DNA of 64,000 nucleotides from Fischerella sp. PCC 9605 (GTDB lineage Bacteria > Cyanobacteriota > Cyanobacteriia > Cyanobacteriales > Nostocaceae), in assembly GCF_000517105.1 (NCBI RefSeq), contig NZ_KI912149.1, positions 1,699,946-1,763,945 on the forward strand. Reading direction: 5' to 3'. Shown one piece after another: positions 16,566 through 25,721 of this stretch. The position numbers were made by a program, and so were the translations under genes. Every line of letters starts with the position of its first letter. The first letter of the stretch is position 1. Under the pieces are notes generated by a model, which made no database searches, had not been told where the DNA came from, and saw only the letters and a list, made by a program, of their open reading frames with translations.

Positions 16566-16888
16566 GCAAAATTTTCGGTTAATGTTTCCATCCAGCACAA
16601 TAATCCTAGGGCTTGCTCTATTTGGGTTTTGAGTTTGCCGCCAGCAACTTTTAGTTTCAGTTCATCTTGTAACAATAGTTTGATGGTGTTGAATGCTGGA
16701 GGTAATCTTCTGGCTTCTGGAATTCCTAAAGGGGGAACCAAAGGATGAGTTTCTGTCGGTATTTGCCAAGAATAAGGAATAGATTTAGTCTCAACCGTCA
16801 GGCTTGGAGTTTCCCAAGGATCGGGAATGAGTTGTTCTACAGATAAGCTAGATTTTTGGGGTGGATTTCTAGATATATTCTTTAACAT
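16562..16888 (-). CDS. Uncharacterised small protein
   Basis: The start is placed at ATG 16888 (108 residues); a longer frame reaches 16924. The first half is Pro/Ser/Thr-rich and probably disordered (IPDPWETPSLTVETKSIPYS). The second half is helical (FNTIKLLLQDELKLKVAGGK) and ends in GLLCWMETLTENFA. It overlaps the SulP stop codon tail to tail. No family is recognised. Codon use looks coding, and the helical end resembles small cyanobacterial proteins of unknown role. Confidence 0.5.
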   Translation of the reverse strand: MLKNISRNPPQKSSLSVEQLIPDPWETPSLTVETKSIPYSWQIPTETHPLVPPLGIPEARRLPPAFNTIKLLLQDELKLKVAGGKLKTQIEQALGLLCWMETLTENFA

Positions 16889-17169
16889 AACTTTAGCCTC
16901 CCAAATTATGTCTGTAGCGCTCACCTAAGCCTGTTTGCGATAGTCATTAACAAGCTTTGCTTCAATTTTATTTTAACAAGAATTCATTGGTATAATTCCT
17001 GACTTTAAAAGGTTTGTTTTATTCAAATCAATTTTTTCTTTAAATTCTGGGCATAACTATTAATCTCCAATCTAATGTTATTTCTCAAGACAGATGAAAA
17101 ATGGGTGAAATTTGATAGGCATGGGAGTTAGATAGAAGGAAAACATCCTAATTCCATTAGAGGTACGTC

Positions 17170-17535
17170 ATGAGCGAAGCCACTGCCAAAACTTCCTATA
17201 CTGAGCAGATGAAGCAGATCCGAAGTTATACCAGCAAACTTTCCACTGCTCTACCGGATGTGATGAAAAGCTTCTACGCTCTGAACAAAGCTTCTTCCGC
17301 ACCTGGCGTACTCGACAGCAAAACAAAAGAACTCATTGCACTGGCAATTTCCGTAGCGATTCACTGTGATGATTGCATTGCCTTCCATACCCATTCTGCT
17401 CTCAAAGCAGGCGCGACGAAAGAAGAAATTCTCGAAACACTCGGGGTAACGGTGTTTATGGGTGGTGGCCCCGCACTGATGTACGCGACCCACGTGATGG
17501 AAGCCGTCGAGGAATTGCAACAGACTGATGGTTGA
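17170..17535 (+). CDS. AhpD-like carboxymuconolactone decarboxylase-family protein
   Basis: A 121-residue protein with the AhpD-like core. The active-site motif HCDDCIAFH (C66, C69, H73) is followed by THSALKAGATKEEILETLGV and a Gly-rich end MGGGPALMYATHV. Such proteins reduce peroxides or peroxiredoxin partners through the CxxC pair, although annotated as decarboxylases. It is a small all-helical cytoplasmic oligomer. It stands alone downstream of the sulfur island, and a thiol-peroxidase role fits the context. The family is clear; the true substrate is not. Confidence 0.88.
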   Translation: MSEATAKTSYTEQMKQIRSYTSKLSTALPDVMKSFYALNKASSAPGVLDSKTKELIALAISVAIHCDDCIAFHTHSALKAGATKEEILETLGVTVFMGGGPALMYATHVMEAVEELQQTDG

Positions 17536-17622
17536 TTCAGCTACTGGAGCGATGCATTGAAAGCAGTAATGATACTGTTGGCGAAAGTAATCAGATTGTA
17601 AGTAAGACTAATACAAAACATC

Positions 17623-17815
17623 TATAGGAATCCGATTTGATTTATGAAAAAATCTAAGTATCTGTAGGGTGCGTTACGCGATCGCGTAACGCACCAAAGC
17701 CTTTGGATGGTGTGTTAGCCAGAGGCATAACGCAACGGCAATAAAGGGGGAGGAAAATCCACACCCCTTTTTGCCTCCCCTACGTATATTTCAAAAATCA
17801 AATATGAGTCCTATA
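17623..17815. mobile_element. MITE with TA-flanked inverted ends, copy 1
   Basis: A 193-base element begins TATAGGAATCCGATTTGAT and ends with the near complement of that (reverse complement of the end: TATAGGACTCATATTTGAT). Positions 17728-17787 are identical to 51945-52004 in a second copy. The centre also holds a GTGCGTTACGCGATCGCG palindrome. Ends starting with TA suggest mobilisation by an IS630/Tc1-type transposase; no transposase is encoded. Confidence 0.75.
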
Positions 17816-18361
17816 GAGCTAGTACAAATTTATGCCCCCATTGAGGGGAAAGTACAGTGGCGATCGCCCAATGATATGTCGTGTATCAATCTTGGGGAAA
17901 ATCCCTACAGGGGTAAGTAAAGTAATGTAATAACCGTTGATTTTTAGTAAAAAAAAACACATTGCTATAGAAACTTATTTAAATTATTAATCCAATATTG
18001 CCATAGAGACTATATTTTGAATAAAATACAACTCGTATTAATCGCTACTTTATAAATGTTTGCTAAGTGCATATAACGATTAAATGATATAAACAGATTA
18101 ATTGGTACATGATTTTAAACCACCATTAGCAGTAATTTAAATCACAACCTGTGTTAATCTAAAGTTAATAAAATTATTACTGAAAACTAAGGCAAAAATA
18201 TATTATCCTTTAAATCAGCAATTTTAAAGTAAACAGGTCTATAGGTTTAAGTAACAGTGATTTTTTTAATTTTTTCTTGCTCTATATACATTTTTCAAGA
18301 GAAAAACACTCTTATCTAAATCTATCTTTACTCATATAGAGATAGATGCTTTTGAGTTAAC

Positions 18362-18390
18362 ATAGTATACAAAGTCAAATTGTATACTAT
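18362..18390. promoter_or_regulatory. 11-bp perfect inverted repeat, possible operator
   Basis: ATAGTATACAA (18362-18372), a 7-base spacer, and its exact complement (18380-18390) lie about 310 bases before the T1SS cargo gene. The form fits a dimeric repressor site or a small RNA hairpin; no family is assigned. Confidence 0.4.
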
Positions 18391-18698
18391 ATTTATTACG
18401 GACTAACCAGATAGAGGATGAAAATTTGATACTAAGTAAAATTTTTACTTAGATAAACATCAAACATCTTCCAAAAAAAAGCTGACGCTCTTTTGGAAAA
18501 GGCTTAAAGGCAAAAGGGAAATATTTCTTTAGTCTTGCCGTGTTAGCTTTTGCCGCAATCATCACTGCACCAAGATTCCGAATTACCTAGCTTCTGTAAT
18601 AACTCCATCTGACGTTTATCAAAACTAGTTGCATTTGTTTGAGTCGAGTTTCTGAGTCAACCATTCAAAGTTTTTGATCTGATGAGAGCGGTTACACT

Positions 18699-21653
18699 AT
18701 GACCGAGAATCTGCAAAAGAGCACAGATACAATTCGTTTTGCCCAGTTCAATGCTTCCCTAAACCGGAATACGGAGGGGCAGCTAATTGAAGATTTGTCT
18801 ACGCCAGACAATCCTCAAGCTAAAACTGTGGCCGAGATTATTCAACGCACAAACCCTGATGTCATCAGCATTCAGGAATTCGACTATTACGCAGCTGACC
18901 CGACCAAGGCAGTCGATTTGTTTCGCAAGAACTACCTCGAAGTCAGCCAAAATGGAGCAGAACCCGTTCAATATTCCTACTTCTATATAGCTCCTGCCAA
19001 TACGGGGATTGCTTCTGGTTATGACCTCAACAATGATGGCAAGGTTGTGACTACGCCGGGGGAAAACGGTTACGGTGACGATGCCTTTGGGTTTGGCAAT
19101 TTCCCTGGCCAATTTGGAATGCTGTTGCTGTCCAAATATCCAATTCAGACGGAAAACGTACGTACCTTCCAGAACTTCTTGTGGAAGGATATGCCCGATT
19201 CATTGCTGTCGACGATCGCTCTTCCTAATGCTGATACTCCTTGGTACTCTCAACAGGAGCAAGAAGTACTGAGGCTTTCATCCAAAAGCCATTGGGATGT
19301 GCCAATTGAGGTAAACGGTCAGATTATTCATACACTAGTCAGCCATCCGACACCTCCTGTATTCGATGGTCAAGAAGACCGAAACGGCAAGCGCAATTAC
19401 GAAGAGATTCGCTTTTGGTCAGATTATGTGACTCCTGGAGCAGGTGATTACATCTATGACGATAACGGCAACTCCGGAGGATTATCAGAAAAAGAATCTT
19501 TCGTGATTCTAGGCGACCAAAATGCCGATCCGAACGACGGCGATAGCTACAACTTTGCGATTCGGCAGTTATTAAACAATCCCTATATAAACACCAGTGT
19601 CACACCAACCAGCTTAGGCGGGCCCGAACAAGCAGATTTGGATGGCGGAAATAACACCACCCATATCAGCGATCCGGCTTATGACACAGCAGATTTCAAT
19701 GACACAAATCCAGGGAACATCCGTGTTGACTATGTTCTACCGTCCAAGACCTTAGAAATCAAAGATGCAGAGGTATTTTGGCCACTCACTACCGATCCAC
19801 TCTATCGACTAGTGGGCGATCGCCAAGATGCCGCTACCACTCCTTCCTCAGATCACAGTTTAGTGTGGGCAGACTTAACTCAAAAACCTTTATCTATGAG
19901 CAAAACTACTTTAATTGGATTTTCCTCTCTTGAGGCAGATACCTTTGCCGACGGTTCACCTTCTGGTGCAAATGATGGCACAGGCAAACCCATTTCTGGC
20001 AATGGACGTACTGGGCCATTCCCGAATCAACCCGTCCAAGGTTTCAGTGGTGTTCAGTTTGCTGACTCAGATAGCTACTGGTTTTTGTCAGACAACGGCT
20101 TTGGCCGCCAGAGCAATAGTGCTGATTATTTGCTGCGAATTTACAAAGTCGATCCTAATTTCAAGACAGCTGATAATGGCAGTGGCAGTGCAGAGTGGAC
20201 TGAATTTATTCAACTATCCGATCCCAACAAACTGATTGGATGGGAAATCGTCAACGAAACATCACCAGATCGCCAACTGACAGGGGCTGACTTCGATCCG
20301 GAATCGATAGTGTTGGCTGAGGATGGCACGATTTGGATTGGTGAAGAATTCGGCCCCTATCTGCTGCATTTTGATAGTAATGGTGTGCTTATTGATGCTC
20401 CCATTGCTACTCCAAATATTTACCCCTCTGATACTCTGGGCGGAAAAGACCTCGGGGATCAAGTTAGTTATCCTCAAAACAAAGAAGTTAAAGAATACAA
20501 ACCGATCGAGCCTCTAACGCTTTCAGATGGCTTTGAAGCGATGAGTTACAGTCCCGATCGCCAAACGCTCTATCCCATAATGGAAAGATACGTTCCTGGC
20601 GATCCGAGTAAGTCTCGGCGTGTTTACAAATTTGATGTTGCATCTAAGTCCTTTAGCCAGGATTTGGTTGGTTACTATCAAGTAGACGGTTCCAGGCATT
20701 CAATCGGGGATGCGACTCCCATCAACGACACCGAATTCCTGGTCGTAGAGCAGGATGGAAAATACGGAGCGGAGGCGGAGTTCAAGAAAATCTTCAAAGT
20801 TGATATTTCCAAAACAAACGAGCAAGGGTATCTACAGAAAGAGGAAGTAGTTGATTTGCTCAATATTGCCGATCCCAACGACTTAAACGGCGATGGTAGC
20901 GATGTTTTTACTTTCCCCTTTCAAACCATTGAAGATATTTTGGTTCTGGACAACAATACAATCCTGCTTGCCAACGACAACAACTATCCTTACAACAATA
21001 TCCGCAATTCGTCAGAACCAGATGACAATGAATTGATCGAGATTGAATTGTCTACTCCTCTCAACCTTGATCCTCGCCTAGGAAAGCCCAAATCTGACAC
21101 AATCATCTACGGTACATCAGGAGATGATTATTTTGATGATTATCTCTACGATCCGAATTCCGATAATGCCGCCCTCAATCCAGAGCAATTCTTTGGAGAT
21201 AATCAAATCCTCTTTACCGGAGATGGCAATGACACAGTTGATGTCAGTCAATTTGGTAGCGGCAACCAAATTGATACTGGTAATGGTGATGACATTGTAT
21301 TGGCTGGTACTAGGAATACCATAGACGGCGGTTCAGGTAACGATAAGTTATATATTGGTTTTAGCGGGGGTGCAAATATTGTTACTGGTGGTGAGGGAGC
21401 CGATCGGTTTTGGATTGTTAGCGATGAGACAGACTTGCCAGCACAGCCCAATACTATTACTGACTTCAACAGTGCAGAGGGAGATGTAATTGGTTTGGGT
21501 GGCACTAGTTTTACCTTCGATTCGCTTGGCAGTGATTGGGCAATTCGCCAAGAAAATGACAACACAGTCATCCAAGTCTTTGGTCAAGATGTAGCTGTGT
21601 TACTGGGAATTCAGGCAAATACTCTCACCCAGACAAACTTTGTTTTTGCCTAA
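18699..21653 (+). CDS. Secreted nuclease/phosphatase + phytase-like fusion with RTX-type repeats
   Basis: A 984-residue protein with three parts. Residues 10-400 are an endonuclease/exonuclease/phosphatase domain with its catalytic marks intact: RFAQFNASLN, ISIQEFD, GDQNADP and SDHSLVWADL. Residues 405-790 match the esterase-like phytase domain (ADFDPESIVLAEDGTIWIGE and GPYLLHF). The last 180 residues hold Gly-Asp-rich calcium-binding repeats (GDGNDTVDV, GNGDDIVLAG, GSGNDKLYIG, GGEGADRFWIV) and a hydrophobic C-terminal tail, typical of uncleaved type I secretion signals. There is no N-terminal signal. A type I exporter follows directly, so this is probably its cargo: an extracellular enzyme releasing phosphate from nucleic acids and organic phosphates. 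Confidence 0.87.
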   Translation: MTENLQKSTDTIRFAQFNASLNRNTEGQLIEDLSTPDNPQAKTVAEIIQRTNPDVISIQEFDYYAADPTKAVDLFRKNYLEVSQNGAEPVQYSYFYIAPANTGIASGYDLNNDGKVVTTPGENGYGDDAFGFGNFPGQFGMLLLSKYPIQTENVRTFQNFLWKDMPDSLLSTIALPNADTPWYSQQEQEVLRLSSKSHWDVPIEVNGQIIHTLVSHPTPPVFDGQEDRNGKRNYEEIRFWSDYVTPGAGDYIYDDNGNSGGLSEKESFVILGDQNADPNDGDSYNFAIRQLLNNPYINTSVTPTSLGGPEQADLDGGNNTTHISDPAYDTADFNDTNPGNIRVDYVLPSKTLEIKDAEVFWPLTTDPLYRLVGDRQDAATTPSSDHSLVWADLTQKPLSMSKTTLIGFSSLEADTFADGSPSGANDGTGKPISGNGRTGPFPNQPVQGFSGVQFADSDSYWFLSDNGFGRQSNSADYLLRIYKVDPNFKTADNGSGSAEWTEFIQLSDPNKLIGWEIVNETSPDRQLTGADFDPESIVLAEDGTIWIGEEFGPYLLHFDSNGVLIDAPIATPNIYPSDTLGGKDLGDQVSYPQNKEVKEYKPIEPLTLSDGFEAMSYSPDRQTLYPIMERYVPGDPSKSRRVYKFDVASKSFSQDLVGYYQVDGSRHSIGDATPINDTEFLVVEQDGKYGAEAEFKKIFKVDISKTNEQGYLQKEEVVDLLNIADPNDLNGDGSDVFTFPFQTIEDILVLDNNTILLANDNNYPYNNIRNSSEPDDNELIEIELSTPLNLDPRLGKPKSDTIIYGTSGDDYFDDYLYDPNSDNAALNPEQFFGDNQILFTGDGNDTVDVSQFGSGNQIDTGNGDDIVLAGTRNTIDGGSGNDKLYIGFSGGANIVTGGEGADRFWIVSDETDLPAQPNTITDFNSAEGDVIGLGGTSFTFDSLGSDWAIRQENDNTVIQVFGQDVAVLLGIQANTLTQTNFVFA

Positions 21654-21769
21654 GGTAATGGCAAAAGAAGACGCGGAAAGACTGTATTAATAAATTCTCC
21701 GCGTCCACCCCCGTGTCCCCGTTTCCTATGCCCCATCATCGAAATTTTCTGCCCAGCACTTAGAAGAAT

Positions 21770-22528
21770 ATGAGCGTTGTTTTACAAGTTCGCGAACAAA
21801 AAGTAACAGCCGAAGAAATTGTGCCATTGTTGGCAAATTATCAGTTGTTGCCACAACTGTTACGAGAAATAATTATCGATCAGGCGATCGCACCTTATAC
21901 TTGCACGCCAGAAGAACAAGAAAAAGCGTGTCAAGCGTTTTACATAAAACAGCGCTTAAAAACAGAAGCCGAACGTCAAGCTTGGTTACACGGTCGCGGG
22001 ATGACTGCGGAACAAATCCTCAAATTAGTGACACGGGCATTACGATTGGAAAAGTTTAAGCAAGCTACTTGGAAAAATGAGGTAGATGCTTATTTCAACA
22101 TTCGTAAACCACTGCTCGATCGGGTTGTATATTCTGTCATTCATACCAAAGATAGTGGTATCGCTCAAGAAATTTATTTCCGCCTGCAAGCAGGAGAGCA
22201 ATCTTTTACAGAACTGGCTCCCAAGTACTCAATAGGCCCAGAGGCTCGTAACCAAGGCATCGTTGGCCCAGTAGAACTAGGTAAACTCCATCCCACTCTG
22301 GCAAAATTGTTGATGGTGAGTCAGCCAGGGCAACTCCTACCACCCACACCAATAGACCAGTGGTTTCTAATCCTCCGGTTAGAAAAAATACTTTCTGTAG
22401 AGTTAAACGAAGCCACACGCTGGCAGTTGCGGCATGAATTGTTTACCAACTGGCTAGAACAACAAGTCGCAGAACTCAAGCCTATAAACCACAACCAAGA
22501 AGCAGCAAACTTTGAACACAAAGAGTAA
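21770..22528 (+). CDS. PpiC-type peptidylprolyl isomerase of the T1SS cassette
   Basis: A 252-residue protein with a helical N-terminal SurA-like part (1-115) and a parvulin domain (about 125-225). Parvulin marks are QEIYFRLQAGEQSFTELAPK, YSIGPEARNQGIVGPVELG and the C-terminal DQWFLILRLEKI. There is no signal peptide, so it works in the cytoplasm. In cyanobacteria such parvulins sit next to HlyB/HlyD genes and probably help keep or release unfolded cargo. It is 116 bases after the cargo gene and 124 bases before the ABC gene, consistent with a single transcription unit. Confidence 0.83.
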   Translation: MSVVLQVREQKVTAEEIVPLLANYQLLPQLLREIIIDQAIAPYTCTPEEQEKACQAFYIKQRLKTEAERQAWLHGRGMTAEQILKLVTRALRLEKFKQATWKNEVDAYFNIRKPLLDRVVYSVIHTKDSGIAQEIYFRLQAGEQSFTELAPKYSIGPEARNQGIVGPVELGKLHPTLAKLLMVSQPGQLLPPTPIDQWFLILRLEKILSVELNEATRWQLRHELFTNWLEQQVAELKPINHNQEAANFEHKE

Positions 22529-22559
22529 AACTCTTGTAAATTACTTCTTGTACCAGGTC

Positions 22560-22637
22560 TTACTTAGTGCCTTTGTGGCTTGGTGGTAAAAAATAATGTC
22601 TTTTTAAACCACTAAGACACCAAGGCACAAAGGTAAA
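22560..22637. repeat. GGTGTCTTAGTG-type inverted repeat
   Basis: An imperfect long inverted repeat (TGCCTTTGTGGCTTGGTGGT ... ACCACTAAGACACCAAGGCA) lies between the isomerase and ABC genes. The same family lies inside the 150-base element at 45361-45427. Confidence 0.6.
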
Positions 22638-22652
22638 ATTTCTAATCGCTTT

Positions 22653-25592
22653 ATGACCCAAACTGCTAACACAATCCAAACCTTTTTATCAGGTATCCCA
22701 CCCTTTGAACAACTGCCAGCCAACAGGTTACAGCAGTTATCCAAAGAGTTGGAAGTACGGCGCTATCGGATGGGGCAAACTATTCTACCAGTGCAAGAGT
22801 TGCCGCAATATGTAGGTATTATCTTTGCAGGACAAGCGCGATTGATCGGACATGACCCCCGCAATCAAATGCCCCTGACATTGCAACGCTTAGAACCTGG
22901 TGAAATAGTGGGATGGACAAGCTTGGTGCGGGGTATCGTCTGCGAAAAAGTCATGGCTTCCTCAGAAGAGACACTCTGCCTTGCGCTTAAGCGTGAAGAA
23001 TTCGTGACTCTTCTGAAAGAAGAATCAGTTCTCAAAGCTTACTTCCAGCAGCGGTGCGGGGTTGCAGAAGCCTTTGATATCTTGGGTCAAGAACTGGTAC
23101 GGCAAGAAAATGTCAACACAGACCTCAAGGAATTGGTGCTTTCGGCAGTATCGCAAGCAGTCGTATACTATCCCCCATGTGGCGAAACATCCTTGAGGCA
23201 GCTAGATGCTAACTTCGTTTGGTTTGTGAGTGGCGGACAAGTACCCAGTATTCCTGTAGGTAGCCGCCTTCATCTCACAAACCCAAGCATAAACCTGGAA
23301 GTCACAGAACCAGAATCTGTCCGCTTAGTTGGTTTTCCCATTGAGAGTCAAGAGTCAAGAGTCAAGAGTCAAGAGTCAAGATTTCTCTCCACTTCCCCCA
23401 CTCCCCCACTCTCCCACTCCCCCACTCCCCCCACCTCCTACCCCTGCGTCCGCGACTCCTCCCGTAACGCCACGCTTGCCTGTTTTCAAATGGTGAGTCA
23501 GTATTTTGGGATGCCGTTCCGGCGGGAAGTGATTCGCAAGGCGATCGCCAATAACCATAAAGACCAGACAAAACCAGTATCGCTGCAATTGTGTGGGGCA
23601 ATTGCCGACTTTATGGGGTTAAATGCTCAATTGGTAAAAGTACCAGCTAGTGCTATTGGTCGTTTGCCTGTACCTGCCTTAATTCATTGGCAAAATAGTA
23701 TGGCGGTGGTTTATGAAACGAGCGATCGCAATATAGTTTTAGGCGTACCAGAACGCGGGATTGTTCGCCAAAAAATATCAGAGTTTATTAAAACTTGGGG
23801 TGAGCAAGCCCAGGTATTATTACTGACAGCAACCGCAGCCACGCCAAAGCAAAAATTTGGCTTAAGTTGGTTTTTGCCTTCCCTCAACCGTCATCGCGTA
23901 GTTTTAATAGAAGTTCTAGTAGCGTCGTTCTTTGTGCAGCTGTTTGGACTTGCCAACCCGCTGATGATTCAAGTGATCATCGATAAGGTGTTGGTACAAA
24001 ACAGCATCGACACCTTGCAAGTGTTGGGTATATTTTTACTGTTAGCAGCGGTGTTTGAAGCAATTCTTGGCACTTTGCGTACTTACCTGTTTGCTGAAGC
24101 CACCAACAGAATTGACTTGGCTCTTGGTTCAGAAATTATCGATCACTTGCTGCGTTTGCCACTGCGCTACTTCGATCGCCATCCGGTGGGAGAATTGGCA
24201 ACCAGGGTGAATGAGTTAGAAAACATCCGCCAGTTTCTCACAGGTACTGCCCTGACTGTGGTCTTAGATTCCATCTTTTCGGTGATCTATGTCATTGTCA
24301 TGGTGATCTATAGCTGGGTGCTAACACTGGTATCTTTATCTACCATTCCCTTGTTTGCCCTAGTCAGCTTGGTAGCAGCGCCAGTAGTGCGGCGACAACT
24401 GCGGGAAAAAGCTGAACGAAATGCCGAAACCCAATCTTATTTGGTGGAAGTGCTTTCTGGTATTCAAACCGTCAAAGCCCAGAATATCGAATTGCGTACC
24501 CGTTGGCAATGGCAAGAACACTATGCCCGTTATGTTTCATCTGGGTTTAAAACGATTGTAACTGCCACTGCTGCCGGGTCGGCAAGTAATTTTCTCAATC
24601 AACTATCTGGGTTACTGGTGTTGTGGGTAGGAGCCTATTTGGTACTCAAAGGCCAGCTTACACTAGGACAGTTGATTGCTTTCCGAATTATTGCTGGCTA
24701 CGTTACTAGTCCATTGTTGCGTTTATTACAATTGTGGCAGAACTTTCAACAAACAGCCCTATCCCTAGAACGTCTCGGTGATATTGTCGATACGCCGCAA
24801 GAAGTTACAGAACTAGACCAGAATAATATTCCTATGCCCTTGATTCAGGGCGCTGTCACCTACGAAAACCTCTCCTTCCGCTTCACAGCCAGCGGTTCGC
24901 TTCAGTTAGACAATATCAATTTAGAGTTCCCTGCTCAAACAGTAGTGGGAATTGTTGGGATGAGTGGTTCCGGTAAAAGTACGTTGATGAAATTGTTACC
25001 GCGCTTGTATGAACCAAACTCAGGTCGGATTCTGATCGACGGCTATGACATCAGTAAAGTCGAATTGTATTCACTGCGATCGCAAATTGGCATTATTCCC
25101 CAAGACACGCTGTTATTTGACGGTACAGTTCTAGAAAACATTGCCCTGACTAACCCCGAAGTCACAACTGAAGAAGTGATCGTAGCTGCCAAACTTGCAG
25201 TTGCCCACGACTTCATCATGAACTTGCCCAACGGCTACAACACGCGAGTCGGCGAACGCGGTTCAGCACTTTCCGGAGGACAAAGGCAACGCATCGCTAT
25301 TGCCCGTACCATTCTGCAAAATCCCCAGTTGCTGATTTTAGATGAAGCTACAAGCGCCCTCGACTATGACACTGAAAAGCAAGTATGCCGCAACTTGATG
25401 CAAGCTTTCCAAGGAAGAACGATGTTCATCATTACTCACCGTCTCAGCACCATTCAACAAGCAGACGATATTGTGCTCATGCATCAAGGCAAAGTAGCAG
25501 AACGCGGTACTCATGCTCAACTTATGGCCAGGCGCGGTCGTTACTACCATCTGTATCAGCAACAAGATGCGCTATTAGTCAATAGTCAATAG
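22653..25592 (+). CDS. Type I secretion ABC transporter with cNMP-like and degenerate C39 domains
   Basis: A 979-residue HlyB-type exporter. Residues 10-150 form a cyclic-nucleotide-binding-like domain. Residues 265-395 are a C39-like domain in which the catalytic cysteine is alanine (RNATLACFQM where DCG would stand) and the His is also lost (NSMAVVY), so it binds but does not cut cargo. A six-helix membrane domain spans about 415-690. The ATPase has Walker A GMSGSGKST (about 769), LSGGQRQRIA and LLILDEATSALD. This matches export of an RTX-type protein with an uncleaved C-terminal signal. An unusual Ser/Pro insert (229-262) is encoded by intergenic-type repeats. Confidence 0.92.
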   Translation: MTQTANTIQTFLSGIPPFEQLPANRLQQLSKELEVRRYRMGQTILPVQELPQYVGIIFAGQARLIGHDPRNQMPLTLQRLEPGEIVGWTSLVRGIVCEKVMASSEETLCLALKREEFVTLLKEESVLKAYFQQRCGVAEAFDILGQELVRQENVNTDLKELVLSAVSQAVVYYPPCGETSLRQLDANFVWFVSGGQVPSIPVGSRLHLTNPSINLEVTEPESVRLVGFPIESQESRVKSQESRFLSTSPTPPLSHSPTPPTSYPCVRDSSRNATLACFQMVSQYFGMPFRREVIRKAIANNHKDQTKPVSLQLCGAIADFMGLNAQLVKVPASAIGRLPVPALIHWQNSMAVVYETSDRNIVLGVPERGIVRQKISEFIKTWGEQAQVLLLTATAATPKQKFGLSWFLPSLNRHRVVLIEVLVASFFVQLFGLANPLMIQVIIDKVLVQNSIDTLQVLGIFLLLAAVFEAILGTLRTYLFAEATNRIDLALGSEIIDHLLRLPLRYFDRHPVGELATRVNELENIRQFLTGTALTVVLDSIFSVIYVIVMVIYSWVLTLVSLSTIPLFALVSLVAAPVVRRQLREKAERNAETQSYLVEVLSGIQTVKAQNIELRTRWQWQEHYARYVSSGFKTIVTATAAGSASNFLNQLSGLLVLWVGAYLVLKGQLTLGQLIAFRIIAGYVTSPLLRLLQLWQNFQQTALSLERLGDIVDTPQEVTELDQNNIPMPLIQGAVTYENLSFRFTASGSLQLDNINLEFPAQTVVGIVGMSGSGKSTLMKLLPRLYEPNSGRILIDGYDISKVELYSLRSQIGIIPQDTLLFDGTVLENIALTNPEVTTEEVIVAAKLAVAHDFIMNLPNGYNTRVGERGSALSGGQRQRIAIARTILQNPQLLILDEATSALDYDTEKQVCRNLMQAFQGRTMFIITHRLSTIQQADDIVLMHQGKVAERGTHAQLMARRGRYYHLYQQQDALLVNSQ
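23341..23445 (+). repeat. In-frame low-complexity repeats inside the ABC transporter gene
   Basis: Four GAGTCAA-type 7-mers are followed by a CCCCCACTC-type run, both usually found between genes here. They are translated as a Ser/Pro-rich linker (for example ESRVKSQESRF, then TPPLSHSPTPPTS) between the cNMP-like and C39-like domains. The insert keeps the frame. Confidence 0.75.
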
Positions 25593-25631
25593 TCAATAGT
25601 CAATAGTCATTAGTCATTAGTCATTAGTCAA
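25576..25631. repeat. Tandem AATAGTC/ATTAGTC repeats over the ABC gene's 3' end
   Basis: Seven to eight 7-base units start within the last codons of the ABC transporter gene and supply its stop. The following C-rich stretch to about 25710 is the CCCCCACTC type. No separate gene is seen before the next start. Confidence 0.75.
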
Positions 25632-25721
25632 CAGTTAATTATCTCCTCCACTCCCCCACAGCCCCCAACCCCAGAGGGGACCCCGAGCCCCCACTCTCCC
25701 ACTCTTCCACACAAGAGGTTT

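Larger units (their letters stand above)
17536..18698. other. Long AT-rich spacer, 1163 bases
   Basis: No gene is seen. It contains the MITE copy at 17623-17815 and an 11-bp inverted repeat with 7-base spacer at 18362-18390. The rest is AT-rich, with poly-T stretches around 18255-18280, and no RNA fold or reading frame I can support. The promoter of the secreted phosphoesterase gene should lie in the last 350 bases. Confidence 0.6.

Noticed and set aside
12967-25631. Tandem 7-mer arrays that at first sight look CRISPR-like
   Set aside because: Units are 7 bases without unique spacers of constant length, and no cas genes are present. They are short tandem repeats.
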